Assembly (NCBI RefSeq): GCF_043555985.1
Contig: NZ_JBIGIC010000005.1
Location: 62,001 to 126,000 of the forward strand
DNA from: Pelomonas candidula
GTDB lineage: Bacteria; Pseudomonadota; Gammaproteobacteria; Burkholderiales; Burkholderiaceae_C
DNA length: 64,000 nucleotides
Direction of reading: 5' to 3'
Shown: positions 29,334 to 37,084 of the stretch, piece after piece
Layout: each line of letters starts with the position of its first letter
How positions within the stretch are numbered: position 1 is the first letter of the stretch
Made by a program: the position numbers and the translations under genes
Notes under the pieces: model-generated
What the model saw: the letters and a program-made list of their open reading frames with translations, nothing else
The model's database searches: none
What the model was told of the DNA's origin: nothing

Positions 29334-30683
29334 TTACGCTGCCGGCTCCTCGGCGCGCCGCGCCATCTGCACGGCCACGGCGGCCAGCACGGCCGGCACG
29401 GCGAGCAGCGAGACGATGGCGCCGAAGCCCCAGCCCAGCGACAGCAGCACGCCGCCGACCATCGAGCCGGTAATGCTGCCGAAGCGGCCCATGCCCAGCA
29501 TCCAGCTGACACCCGTGGCGCGGGCCCGCGTCGGATAGCAGTTCGGTGCGAAGGCGTTCAGGCCGGTCTGTGCGCCGCTCATGAAGAAGCCGGCCACCGT
29601 CACCAGCAGGGCCAGCGAGCCCGACAGCGCGCCGCCCAGGCCCAGCGCCAGGATGACCACGGCGCCCAGCGCGTAGGCCGCGCCGATGACGCGTGTGGGC
29701 GCCTTGCGGTCCATCGCCCAGCCGACTAGCACCGCGCCGACGGTACCGCCGATCTGGAACATCGCGGTGATCGTGGCGGCCTGCGAGATCGGCAGGCCGG
29801 CGTCCTTGATCAGCGTGGGCAGCCAGCCGGTCAGCAGGTAGATGACCAGCAGGCCCATGAAGTAGGTCACCCACAGCGCGCCGGTCATCAGCCCATAGCC
29901 CTTGGCAAACAGCACACCGATGGACTGCTTGGCCTGCACCGGCGGTTCCGGCGCGAAGAACTCCGTGCCGGGCTCGAAGGTGGTGCCGCCGATGCGGCCC
30001 AGCACGCGGCCGATCTGGTCAGCGGCCATCCGGCGCACGACCATGAAGCGTGCCGACTCCGGCAGCAGCGCGATGAGCACCGGCACCAGCACCAGCGGCA
30101 GCACGCCGCCCAGCATCAGCACCGAACGCCAGCCATGCAGCGGGATCAGCGCGGCGGCAATGAAGCCGACGACGCCCGAACCCAGGTTGAAGCCCGTGAA
30201 CATGACCGCGATCAACAGCGAGCGCGAACGCTGCGGCACGTACTCGGACAGCAGCGTCGTCGAGTTCGGCATCGCCGCGCCGAGGCCCACGCCCGTCAGC
30301 AGCCGCAGCACGGCCATCTGGCTCAGGTTCTCGGCGTAGGCCGTCGCGACCGTGAAGAGGCCGAACAGCAGTACCGAGGCGGTCAGCACGGTCTTGCGGC
30401 CGATGCGGTCCGAGGCCGGGCCGGCCAGCAGCGCGCCGATGACCAGGCCGAACGGCGCCGCGCTCATCACGACGCCGAAGGCAGCACGTGACGCGTTCCA
30501 TTCCTGCAGGATGGACGGCGCCAGGAAGCCCATGATGGCCACGTCCATGCCGTCGAGGGCGACGATGGCGAAGCACAGCGCCAGCAGCAGCCATTGCATG
30601 CGGCCCATCGGGCGTTCGTCGATGAAGGCCTTGACGTCGACCTTCGTTGTTTCTGCACGGCTCACGGCAGTCTCCAATGTCAT
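29334..30683 (-). CDS. MFS aromatic acid:H+ symporter, probable gallate transporter
   Basis: A 449-residue AAHS-family permease (PcaK/GalT-like) with 12 helices. The hallmark 'A-L-D-G-M-D-V-A-I-M-G-F' lies in helix 1, motif A 'G-P-A-S-D-R-I-G-R-K-T' follows helix 2, and 'P-E-S-A-R-F' follows helix 6. The cytoplasmic N-terminus is 25-30 residues. Last gene of the unit that begins with gallate dioxygenase, with the porin gene 35 bp upstream. By context it imports gallate or protocatechuate across the inner membrane. The start is the ATG giving the standard N-terminus, not the far-upstream in-frame one. Confidence 0.93.
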   Translation of the reverse strand: MTLETAVSRAETTKVDVKAFIDERPMGRMQWLLLALCFAIVALDGMDVAIMGFLAPSILQEWNASRAAFGVVMSAAPFGLVIGALLAGPASDRIGRKTVLTASVLLFGLFTVATAYAENLSQMAVLRLLTGVGLGAAMPNSTTLLSEYVPQRSRSLLIAVMFTGFNLGSGVVGFIAAALIPLHGWRSVLMLGGVLPLVLVPVLIALLPESARFMVVRRMAADQIGRVLGRIGGTTFEPGTEFFAPEPPVQAKQSIGVLFAKGYGLMTGALWVTYFMGLLVIYLLTGWLPTLIKDAGLPISQAATITAMFQIGGTVGAVLVGWAMDRKAPTRVIGAAYALGAVVILALGLGGALSGSLALLVTVAGFFMSGAQTGLNAFAPNCYPTRARATGVSWMLGMGRFGSITGSMVGGVLLSLGWGFGAIVSLLAVPAVLAAVAVQMARRAEEPAA

Positions 30684-30718
30684 TGTTCGATGCGGGTGGT
30701 GGGAAGGCGGAGCCCGGG

Positions 30719-31828
30719 TCAGAAGCTGTGGCGAACGCCCAGGGCCAGGCCGGTCTGCCCACCACCTGCCGCGGGGCCATTGCCCGCCGCGCCGTTGGAG
30801 ACGCCCAGTGCCAGCGTGCCCGAGTTGTCGATGCGGCCGGCCGTGGCGTAGACCGCGGTGCGCTTGGACAACGTGTAGACGCCGCGCACGGCGAACAGCG
30901 TGGCCTGGTTGGCGGAGCCCTTGTAGTCGAGCTTGAAGACCTCGCCGTCCAGCGTGAAGGCCTGCGTGACGGGATAGCTGGCGCCCAGGTACCAGAGCTG
31001 GCTCTTGGGCGTCGTGGCGCTGCCTTCGTTCCTGCGGTCGATGACGCCGGCGCCGAGCTTCACGTCGCCGAACCGGGCCCAGCCGGCCACCGTGGCGCGG
31101 CGGTCGGTCAGCGAGCTGTTGGTCAGGCCGGCGAAGGTGGCGGAGCTGCCGCCGCGCAGCTCGTCGACGGCGGCGGACACGCCCCAGGTCGCCGTGTCGT
31201 ACTTGGCCAGCACGGACCACTGGCGGCAGGCCTTGGCGTCGCTGCTTTCGCCGGGGCAGTTGGTGGCGGACGGCGTGGCGGTCGCGACGCTGGTGGCGTC
31301 ACGGCCGAAACTGTAGGTGGCGCCGACGGTCAGGCCGTTGAACGTGCCCTTGTAGGCGATCGAGTTGTCGACGCGCGAGTTGGGCAGGTAGCTGTCCAGC
31401 GAGCCGGAGCCGAACATGGCCGGGCCGAGGATGTCGGCCTCCAGCTGCGACCAGAACAGCATGGAGTACTGGCGGCCCAGCGAGACCATGCCCCAGCTGC
31501 CCTGCAGGCCGACGAAGGCCTGGCGGCCCCAGGCACGGCCGCCCTGGTTCAGCGTGCCGGTGTCGACGCCGAAGCCCTGCTCCAGCGTGAACACGGCCTT
31601 GAGGCCGTCGCCGAGGTCTTCGTTGCCGCGCAAGCCGATGCGCGACGGCGAGATGCCACCGGTGAGGCCGGGCATGCGCTTGATGCTGTCGCCGTTGGCA
31701 CCGACGCCGTTCAAGGCCTCGACCGAAGCGTCGAGGATGCCGTAGATGGTGACGTTGCTCTGGGCGTGGGCGCCGGTCGCGGCGAGTGCGGCGGCGAGCA
31801 CGGCGGGTGCGAAGGGGTTCTTGGTCAT
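30719..31828 (-). CDS. Gram-negative outer-membrane porin
   Basis: A 369-residue general porin of the Burkholderiales OmpC-like family. It has a signal peptide ending 'A-T-G-A-H-A', the mature start 'Q-S-N-V-T-I-Y-G-I-L-D-A-S-V-E', the conserved 'S-R-I-G-L-R-G-N-E-D-L-G-D-G-L-K-A-V-F-T-L-E' and 'R-Q-A-F-V-G-L-Q-G' segments, and a C-terminal aromatic residue (H-S-F) needed for BAM recognition. It has a strong GAGGAG ribosome-binding site. It lies between the dioxygenase and permease genes, so it probably lets gallate-type aromatics through the outer membrane. Confidence 0.94.
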   Translation of the reverse strand: MTKNPFAPAVLAAALAATGAHAQSNVTIYGILDASVEALNGVGANGDSIKRMPGLTGGISPSRIGLRGNEDLGDGLKAVFTLEQGFGVDTGTLNQGGRAWGRQAFVGLQGSWGMVSLGRQYSMLFWSQLEADILGPAMFGSGSLDSYLPNSRVDNSIAYKGTFNGLTVGATYSFGRDATSVATATPSATNCPGESSDAKACRQWSVLAKYDTATWGVSAAVDELRGGSSATFAGLTNSSLTDRRATVAGWARFGDVKLGAGVIDRRNEGSATTPKSQLWYLGASYPVTQAFTLDGEVFKLDYKGSANQATLFAVRGVYTLSKRTAVYATAGRIDNSGTLALGVSNGAAGNGPAAGGGQTGLALGVRHSF

Positions 31829-31874
31829 GCGTGTGTCTCCTCGGGAGGTATGTTTTTGAGAGGTGGGAACGGGA

Positions 31875-33167
31875 TCAGGTGGCAGGCGGCGGATTCCAGT
31901 CCAGCGGGCCGGCGTCCCTGCCGGCCACTGAATAGAGGGCCCGGGTGTTGCGGGTGCGCTGGAAGTCCTCCAGCGTCTGGCCGCGCATCGCGGCGTAGAT
32001 GTGCAGGTTGGACACGCCGATGACGGCGCCCAGCTTTTCCAGCATGAAGAAGATCGCGCCGTAGTGGATGAGGCCACGCCAGTCGCGCCGGCGCACGAGG
32101 TCGCGCTCGGTCTGGGTCAGCCCCCCAAGCTCGTAGGCAACCTCCTCGTCGGCGAGGAAGGCGGCGCGCACGTCGGGCCTCACGAGGCCGTGCAGGAAGC
32201 GGTTCAGCCGGTAGCCCTTGACGCTGCGCTCCAGCGTGAACGGGTAGGTGCCGGGCAGGTGCTCGGCACCGGCCAGCTGTGCGGCCATGTGCGAACGGTG
32301 GCGGGCCACCACCGACGCGGGCAGCGCCTGCTGCACGGGTTCGTAGATGGCGGTGGCGATGCCGGTCATGGACGGCAGGTAGTAGTCGCGGTGCAGGCAG
32401 TTCACCTGCGCCGCCAGCGCGCCGCGCATGACCAGCCACATGATGACCTCCGCGCCTTCGAAGCCGCCCAGTTCGGCGTACTCGGCGTGCGTCATGTCGG
32501 CCAGCGCCTCGGGGTCGTTCTGGAACAGGTCCATGAAGCGCGCGTCCCACCCGGTGTTGTTGAAGCCGGCGCGCTCGCCATGCACCTGGTGCGACAGGCC
32601 ACCGGTGGCGACGATGGCGACCTTCAGGTCCTCGGGGTAGCTCTCGATGGCGCGGCGCAGCGCCTGGCCCAGCCGGTAGCAGCGCCGCGCGCTCGGGATG
32701 GGGAACTGCAGCACGCCCATTTGCAGCGGCACCATCTGCACGGGCCACTGCGGCTCGTGGGGGCACATGACGGAGAGTGGCGAGAAGCAGCCGTGGTCCA
32801 GCCCGCGGTCCTGGAAGAAGGACATGTCGAACTCGTCGGCCATCAGCGACTGGCCGATGTGCGCCGCCAACGCCGGGTGGCCCTGCACGGCCGGCAGGTC
32901 GCGCGCGCCGCCGCCCTCGTCGGCCACGGCCCATCGCTCGCCCACGCCTAGGGCAAAGGCCGAGTAGTGGTCGAAGAAGAACGACGTGACGTGGTCGTTG
33001 TAGATCAGCAGCAGCACATCCGGCTTGCGCTCGGCGATCCACTGCTGCACCGGCTCGAAGGCCTTGAAGATGGGCGACCAGGCCGGGTCGTCGCGCTTGT
33101 CGCGATCGAAGGCGAAGCCGATGGTCGGCGTGTGGGAGGCGGCGATGCCGCCGATGATCTGGGCCAT
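31875..33167 (-). CDS. galA: Gallate dioxygenase (fused LigB-LigA extradiol ring-cleavage enzyme)
   Basis: A 430-residue type II extradiol dioxygenase in which a LigB-like catalytic domain (1-about 280) is fused to a LigA-like domain (about 310-415), the form known for gallate dioxygenases GalA and DesB. Iron ligands fit His12 ('A-S-H-T-P-T'), His59 ('Y-N-D-H-V') and Glu240 ('E-G-A-E-V'), and second-shell His125 and His193 are present. The reaction opens gallate with O2 to 4-oxalomesaconate. It is the first gene of an operon with the porin and permease, divergent from a LysR gene. The later pathway enzymes (hydratase, aldolase, tautomerase) are not in this window. Protocatechuate use cannot be excluded. 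Confidence 0.88.
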   Translation of the reverse strand: MAQIIGGIAASHTPTIGFAFDRDKRDDPAWSPIFKAFEPVQQWIAERKPDVLLLIYNDHVTSFFFDHYSAFALGVGERWAVADEGGGARDLPAVQGHPALAAHIGQSLMADEFDMSFFQDRGLDHGCFSPLSVMCPHEPQWPVQMVPLQMGVLQFPIPSARRCYRLGQALRRAIESYPEDLKVAIVATGGLSHQVHGERAGFNNTGWDARFMDLFQNDPEALADMTHAEYAELGGFEGAEVIMWLVMRGALAAQVNCLHRDYYLPSMTGIATAIYEPVQQALPASVVARHRSHMAAQLAGAEHLPGTYPFTLERSVKGYRLNRFLHGLVRPDVRAAFLADEEVAYELGGLTQTERDLVRRRDWRGLIHYGAIFFMLEKLGAVIGVSNLHIYAAMRGQTLEDFQRTRNTRALYSVAGRDAGPLDWNPPPAT

Positions 33168-33386
33168 GGGTCTACTGCTCGAAGCCGACGACGGACCCCG
33201 GCCCGTCGACGCGTTGTGGGGAGCCGCCAGGGACAGGCGGAATGAGGGGCGCGAGGCAGGCTCGGCGGACGGCGATGGCGTCGCCGTGCAGCCCGGGACG
33301 GCGCATCGATGGCTGCGCGCCGGCATCAGGTCGGTCCAACAAAAAGTCTCCTCGCGTGGCCGCTGCGTCGGCGGCTGAATCCCGTG

Positions 33387-33406
33387 GACTTGATTCAGGT
33401 CAAGTC
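33387..33406. promoter_or_regulatory. FNR/Dnr-type palindrome in the galA-LysR intergenic region
   Basis: Perfect inverted repeat GACTTGA-N6-TCAAGTC. Inside it, TTGAT-TCAG-GTCAA (33390-33403) matches the Crp/FNR-family box TTGAT-N4-ATCAA at 9 of 10 positions and the Dnr form with GTCAA exactly. It is about 90 bp upstream of the LysR start and 220 bp upstream of galA. The rest of the 33168-33490 gap holds no other gene that I can support. Confidence 0.6.
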
Positions 33407-33465
33407 ATGCGGCGGCAGTCTAGGAATCGACCTGAAGGCCCAAAAGATGCTGCGCGCGGGGTCGC

Positions 33466-33482
33466 GATAACCGGTCGTTATC
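33466..33482. promoter_or_regulatory. LysR-type operator (T-N11-A palindrome)
   Basis: GATAAC-N5-GTTATC, a perfect 6-bp-arm dyad containing T-N11-A, 8 bp before the LysR start. The half-site ATAACC resembles sites reported for PcaQ-type regulators. Probably bound by the adjacent LysR protein for autoregulation and control of galA. Confidence 0.65.
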
Positions 33483-33490
33483 ATCAAGCC

Positions 33491-34402
33491 ATGAAGCTGA
33501 CCAACCTTCGTGCGCTGGTCGCCGCCATCGAGCAGGGCAGCCTGCGGGCAGCGGCCCGCCAGATCGGCGTCTCCCAGCCGGCGCTGACGAAGATGATTCG
33601 CGAACTGGAACGCGAGCTCGCCACCACGCTGCTGATCCGCTCGACGACCGGGGTGCTGGCCACGGCGCAGGGCATGGTCCTCTACGAGAGAGCCCTCGCC
33701 GCGGACCGTGAGCTGACACAGGCGGTCGACCAGATCCAGCAGCTCGGCGGCCGCATGACGGGCACGCTATCCATCGGCGCCGTGCCGCTGGCCGTCATGC
33801 TGCTGGTGCCCGAAACGCTGCGCACCTTCGGCCGCGAGTTTCCCGACATCCAGCTGCGCATCAGCGAGGAGCTCTACATCGCGCAACTCACGCGGCTGCG
33901 CAAGGGCGAGGTGGACATCGCGCTGGGCCCGTTGCCCGAGCATCTGCCGGCGGGCGAGTTCGCCGTCGAGGAGCTGATGCCCATCGACATGGTCATCGTC
34001 GTGCGCCGCGGCAACCCGGCGGCACGCGCGCGGCGCCTGGCCGACCTGGCCGAGCTGCCCTGGGTCTACACCGGCGCCACGGCCGACGCGGGCTACGCCA
34101 AGACGCTGTACGAAGCCCACGGCATGAAGCCGCCGCCGGCCGGCGCCCTCGTCAACTCGACGCTGGGGCTGCTGTCCATCGTCGCCAGCGGCAACTGCAT
34201 CGGCCTGCTGCCACGCCAGATCGCCGTGCATGCCTTCGCCAGCCAGCATCTGGAAATCGTGCCTGTCGAGGAAGGCCCGCTGAAGCTGACGCTGGTGGCG
34301 CTGGCCCGGGCGGACACCGCCATCAAGCCCAGCGTGCGCCACTTCCTGGCCCACCTGCACCGCGCGGCCCATCACCTGACGACGGGCGCCAACAGCGGGT
34401 GA
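33491..34402 (+). CDS. LysR-family regulator of the gallate locus (GalR-like)
   Basis: A 303-residue LTTR with HTH 'A-L-V-A-A-I-E-Q-G-S-L-R-A-A-A-R-Q-I-G-V-S-Q-P-A-L-T-K-M-I-R-E-L-E' and an effector domain resembling GalR/PcaQ-type aromatic-acid regulators ('G-T-L-S-I-G-A-V-P-L-A', 'L-R-K-G-E-V-D-I-A-L-G-P-L'). It is divergent from galA and preceded by a dyad that fits its own operator. There is no ribosome-binding site, and TTATCA at 33478-33483 could be a -10 only 7 bp before the ATG. It probably activates galA-porin-permease in response to gallate or a pathway metabolite. Confidence 0.9.
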   Translation: MKLTNLRALVAAIEQGSLRAAARQIGVSQPALTKMIRELERELATTLLIRSTTGVLATAQGMVLYERALAADRELTQAVDQIQQLGGRMTGTLSIGAVPLAVMLLVPETLRTFGREFPDIQLRISEELYIAQLTRLRKGEVDIALGPLPEHLPAGEFAVEELMPIDMVIVVRRGNPAARARRLADLAELPWVYTGATADAGYAKTLYEAHGMKPPPAGALVNSTLGLLSIVASGNCIGLLPRQIAVHAFASQHLEIVPVEEGPLKLTLVALARADTAIKPSVRHFLAHLHRAAHHLTTGANSG

Positions 34403-34508
34403 ACCCCAACGGAAATGCCGGCATCGAATAGCAGCTAGACGACGCATCGCGTGGCCTGCGGAACACACCGGGCTCGCCAAGACCGGCCTCCGCGAACGCG
34501 CCGCCGAA

Positions 34509-35471
34509 TCAGCCCATCGCGCCGATGCGATCCACCGGGCCAAAGGGCCCAAACAGCCGCGCCTCCAGCTCGTCTGCCGAGTTGACGGTGCGCAGCTCGG
34601 CGTACGCTGCGTCGGCCTCCGGGTAGGCGCGCTTCAGGTAGTGCAGCCACTGCTTGAGCCGCCCGCCCTGGTGGCGCGGCGCGACGGTGGCGCGCACCTG
34701 CGCGAAGAAGACCTGCATCAGCGGCAGCAGTTCGGCCCAAGGCAGCGGCGTCTCGCGCCGGCGGGCCACGCGCAGCGCGAGCCCCGGGTCGGCCACCATG
34801 CCGCGGCCCAGCATCAGGTGCTCGCAGCCACTGCGCTCGCGCGCCAGCTCTGCGTGCTCCACGGTCCAGATCTCGCCGTTGGCGATGACGGTGAGGGGAA
34901 CGGCCTCGCGCACCGCGGCGATGCGCTCCCAGTAGGCCGGCGGCTTGTAGCCATCAGCCTTGGTGCGGGCGTGCACGACGATCTCGCTGCCGCCCGCCGT
35001 GTGGATGGCGCGGGCCACGTCCAGCGTGCGGTGGCTGTCCATGTAGCCCAGCCGCATCTTGGCGGAGACCATCACGTCGGCCGGCACCGCGCGGCGCACG
35101 GCCGCGACGATGTCGTGGATCAGCTCCGGCTCGTCCAGCAGCACGGCACCGCCGCGGTGGCGGTTCACGCACTTGGCCGGGCAGCCGAAGTTCAGATCGA
35201 TCCCCTCGGGCTTCAGCTCGGCCAGCCGTGCGGCGTTCTCGGCCAGGCAGCTCACATCGGAGCCCAGCAGCTGCGGGTGCACCGGCACGCCGGCCCGCGT
35301 GCGGCCGCCGTTCTTCAGCTCCGGCACGATGCGCGTGAACACGCGGGGGGGCAGCAACTGGTCGGTCACGCGGATGAACTCGCTGACGCAGCGGTCCACA
35401 CCGCCGACGCGGGTCAGCACGTCGCGCAGGATGTGGTCCAGCAGGCCTTCCATCGGGGCGAGAAGGATCAC
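34509..35471 (-). CDS. dusC: tRNA-dihydrouridine synthase C
   Basis: A 320-residue FMN enzyme reducing uridine in the D-loop of tRNA with NADPH. The TIM-barrel begins 'I-L-L-A-P-M-E-G-L-L-D-H', the catalytic Cys97 lies in 'N-F-G-C-P-A-K', and 'N-R-H-R-G-G-A-V-L-L', 'H-A-R-T-K-A-D-G-Y' and 'A-N-G-E-I-W' are typical of the DusC branch (U16). The C-terminal helical tRNA-binding domain includes 'L-K-Q-W-L-H-Y-L-K-R-A-Y-P'. The gene overlaps the end of the YgjP-type gene by 4 bp, so they are co-translated. Confidence 0.94.
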   Translation of the reverse strand: MILLAPMEGLLDHILRDVLTRVGGVDRCVSEFIRVTDQLLPPRVFTRIVPELKNGGRTRAGVPVHPQLLGSDVSCLAENAARLAELKPEGIDLNFGCPAKCVNRHRGGAVLLDEPELIHDIVAAVRRAVPADVMVSAKMRLGYMDSHRTLDVARAIHTAGGSEIVVHARTKADGYKPPAYWERIAAVREAVPLTVIANGEIWTVEHAELARERSGCEHLMLGRGMVADPGLALRVARRRETPLPWAELLPLMQVFFAQVRATVAPRHQGGRLKQWLHYLKRAYPEADAAYAELRTVNSADELEARLFGPFGPVDRIGAMG

Positions 35472-35962
35472 TTCTGCTCCTCTTGATTCATGAGGTACAG
35501 CCGCAGATCAAACTCAAGCTGGAAGTAGTCCGGCTCCATGTGCTGGCACAGCTTGTAGAACGGCTTGTTGTGCTCCAGCTCGCGCAGGTGGGCCAGCTCA
35601 TGCACGACGATCATGCGCAGCAGCGCGGCCGGCGCCTCCTTGAACAGCGTCGCGACGCGGATCTCGCGGCGCATCTTCAGCTTCGATCCCTGCACCTGCG
35701 TGCGCCGCGTGTGCGTGCCCAATGCATGCTGCAGCACGCGCAGCTTGGCGTCGTAACCGACGAAGTTCAGCGGCTCGGCGTTGCGCAGGTGGCGGGTCTT
35801 CAGCTCCTGCACGTAGGCGAACAGCGCGGAGTCGCTGCGCACGTCGTGGCGCTCGGGCAGGCGGCGCGCGAGGTGGTCGGCGAGGCGACCATCCAGGCGC
35901 AGCTGTTCGGCCTGTTGGATGAGTTCGGGCGGATAGCCGGCGAGGTAGCGGGCGGCGAGCAT
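35468..35962 (-). CDS. YgjP-like zinc metallopeptidase (DUF45/M48-type)
   Basis: About 164 residues. The zinc motif is 'V-V-H-E-L-A-H-L-R-E-L-E-H-N-K-P-F-Y', with HExxH and a third His five residues after, as in the YgjP/DUF45 metal hydrolases. Upstream 'R-R-E-I-R-V-A-T-L' matches the family's central strand. E. coli YgjP has been linked to nucleotide-pyrophosphatase-like activity, so peptidase function is not certain. The start is set at the ATG of M-L-A-A-R-Y; a TTG 12 bp upstream is possible. The 3' end overlaps the dusC start (ATGA). Confidence 0.88.
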   Translation of the reverse strand: MLAARYLAGYPPELIQQAEQLRLDGRLADHLARRLPERHDVRSDSALFAYVQELKTRHLRNAEPLNFVGYDAKLRVLQHALGTHTRRTQVQGSKLKMRREIRVATLFKEAPAALLRMIVVHELAHLRELEHNKPFYKLCQHMEPDYFQLEFDLRLYLMNQEEQK

Positions 35963-36014
35963 GGAAGGAGTCAAAAGGCGCGGCGCGCTCGCCAGGGAGC
36001 GCGCCGCGCCGGGG

Positions 36015-36497
36015 TCAGGTGGCCAGCGCTTCGAGCCGGCTCAGGCTCTCGATTGTCGCCACGCAGGCGCGCGCCACCTCCACGCCCTTGGTGACGAAGT
36101 GCTCGGCGAAGAAGCGCTTGTGCTCGCCATGCTCGTGGAACTGGTGCGGCGTCAGCACGGCGGAGAACACCGGCACGTCGGTCTCCAGCTGTACCTGCAT
36201 CAGCGCGCTGATGACGGCCTGGCCGACGAAATCATGCCGGTAGATGCCGCCATCGACGACGAGACCGCAGGCAATGATGGCGTCGAAGCGGCCGGTGCGC
36301 GCGAGGCGCCTGGCATGCAGCGGGATCTCGAACGCGCCGGGAACGTCGATGACGGTGACCTGCTCGGCGGTGATCCGACATCGGTCGAACTCGTGCCGGA
36401 TGGCCGACACGGCGACGCCGACGATGTCCTTGTGCCAGCTGGCGGCAACGATGGCCACGCGAGGCGGCCTGGCGAGAGGAGGAAGGGTCTGATTCAT
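36015..36497 (-). CDS. ribH: 6,7-dimethyl-8-ribityllumazine synthase
   Basis: A 160-residue lumazine synthase, the penultimate step of riboflavin synthesis. Conserved segments: 'V-A-I-V-A-A-S-W-H', 'V-T-V-I-D-V-P-G-A-F-E-I-P-L', 'A-I-I-A-C-G-L-V-V-D-G-G-I-Y-R-H-D-F-V' and 'V-L-T-P-H-Q-F'. The G-L-V-V-D-G-G-I-Y-R-H-D-F loop replaces the classical 'G-x-V-I-x-G-x-T-x-H' and points to the RibH2-like type. It has a leader with AGAGGA before the ATG and an FMN riboswitch further upstream. No other rib gene is adjacent, so this is a stand-alone FMN-regulated copy. Confidence 0.93.
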   Translation of the reverse strand: MNQTLPPLARPPRVAIVAASWHKDIVGVAVSAIRHEFDRCRITAEQVTVIDVPGAFEIPLHARRLARTGRFDAIIACGLVVDGGIYRHDFVGQAVISALMQVQLETDVPVFSAVLTPHQFHEHGEHKRFFAEHFVTKGVEVARACVATIESLSRLEALAT

Positions 36498-36583
36498 GGT
36501 GTCCTCTTGAAAGACGGTTTTTCCAGAATCAGGGCAAGCGCACGCAGCAGCGGCGCACCTGCTCGACGCGGGTACGCCACGGC

Positions 36584-36620
36584 AAACGCCGGACAAGCCC
36601 GCAAAGGCTGCCCGGCGTTT
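36584..36620 (-). terminator. Hairpin in the expression platform of the FMN riboswitch
   Basis: Arms AAACGCCGG and CCGGCGTTT pair perfectly (9 bp), with an inner AGCC/GGCT stem. It lies directly after the aptamer in the ribH leader. There is no long U-tract beyond the arm, so it may act as a weak or factor-assisted terminator or as an alternative structure. Confidence 0.6.
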
Positions 36621-36626
36621 CCGCCA

Positions 36627-36773
36627 CGCGATCTCTTTCATCCGGACTGTGACCGTCGGCCCTGGCATCGCACCAGGTCTGCTGACCCTTTGCCACTGGC
36701 GTGGCGAAGGCGCTCGCGGGCTCGTGCTTGCGCACATACCGCCGGTGGGGAATTCCGCCCCGCCCTGAGAACG
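36627..36773 (-). promoter_or_regulatory. ribH leader: FMN riboswitch (RFN element)
   Basis: On the minus strand the conserved RFN blocks appear in order: GGGGCGGAATTCCCCACCGG, CGGTAT, a variable arm, GACCTGGTGCGATGCCAGGG, then CGGTCACAGTCCGGATGAAA and GAGA. These form the six-helix FMN aptamer. It controls the ribH gene starting at 36497, expected to be switched off when FMN is plentiful. Confidence 0.95.
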
Positions 36774-36803
36774 CTGCCGGCTTCTCGGCCGGCGGGGTGC
36801 ATC

Positions 36804-37074
36804 CTAGGGCCTGTTAACGCTACGGCAGCAGACCGCGTTGGAGCCCGAAAGCCCGCGGGCAAGGCGCAAACCGCAGCCGGGTTGGGCACCCGGCGAGGAT
36901 TTGCAACGCCGCGCGCGGGCTTTTTGGTTACAACCCTACGGGAAGGCCATTCGCCAGGGGGCACTCCGCGTTGCACCGCTGGCCCGCATATCAATGCGGG
37001 CTGCGCGTTGCGCCTTGATTGCCCCCTGGCGAATGGCCTTCGCGGCCTACTGCCGTAGCGTTAACAGGCCCTAG
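36804..37074. repeat. 271-bp MITE-like element with 25-bp perfect terminal inverted repeats
   Basis: The ends 36804-36828 and 37050-37074 are perfect inverted copies (outermost CTAGGGCCTGTTAACGCTAC). CTAG at both edges could be a 4-bp target duplication. Inside are two large hairpins. One has 10-bp arms at 36848-36857 and 36914-36923, a nested 7-bp stem at 36876-36894, and a run of T after it, like an intrinsic terminator. The other has 22-bp perfect arms at 36942-36963 and 37020-37041, with a nested 8-bp stem-loop at 36982-37001. There is no transposase gene. Mobilisation by an IS5-type enzyme is a guess from the GGGCCTGTT end. Confidence 0.75.
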
Positions 37075-37084
37075 CGCGGGCGGC

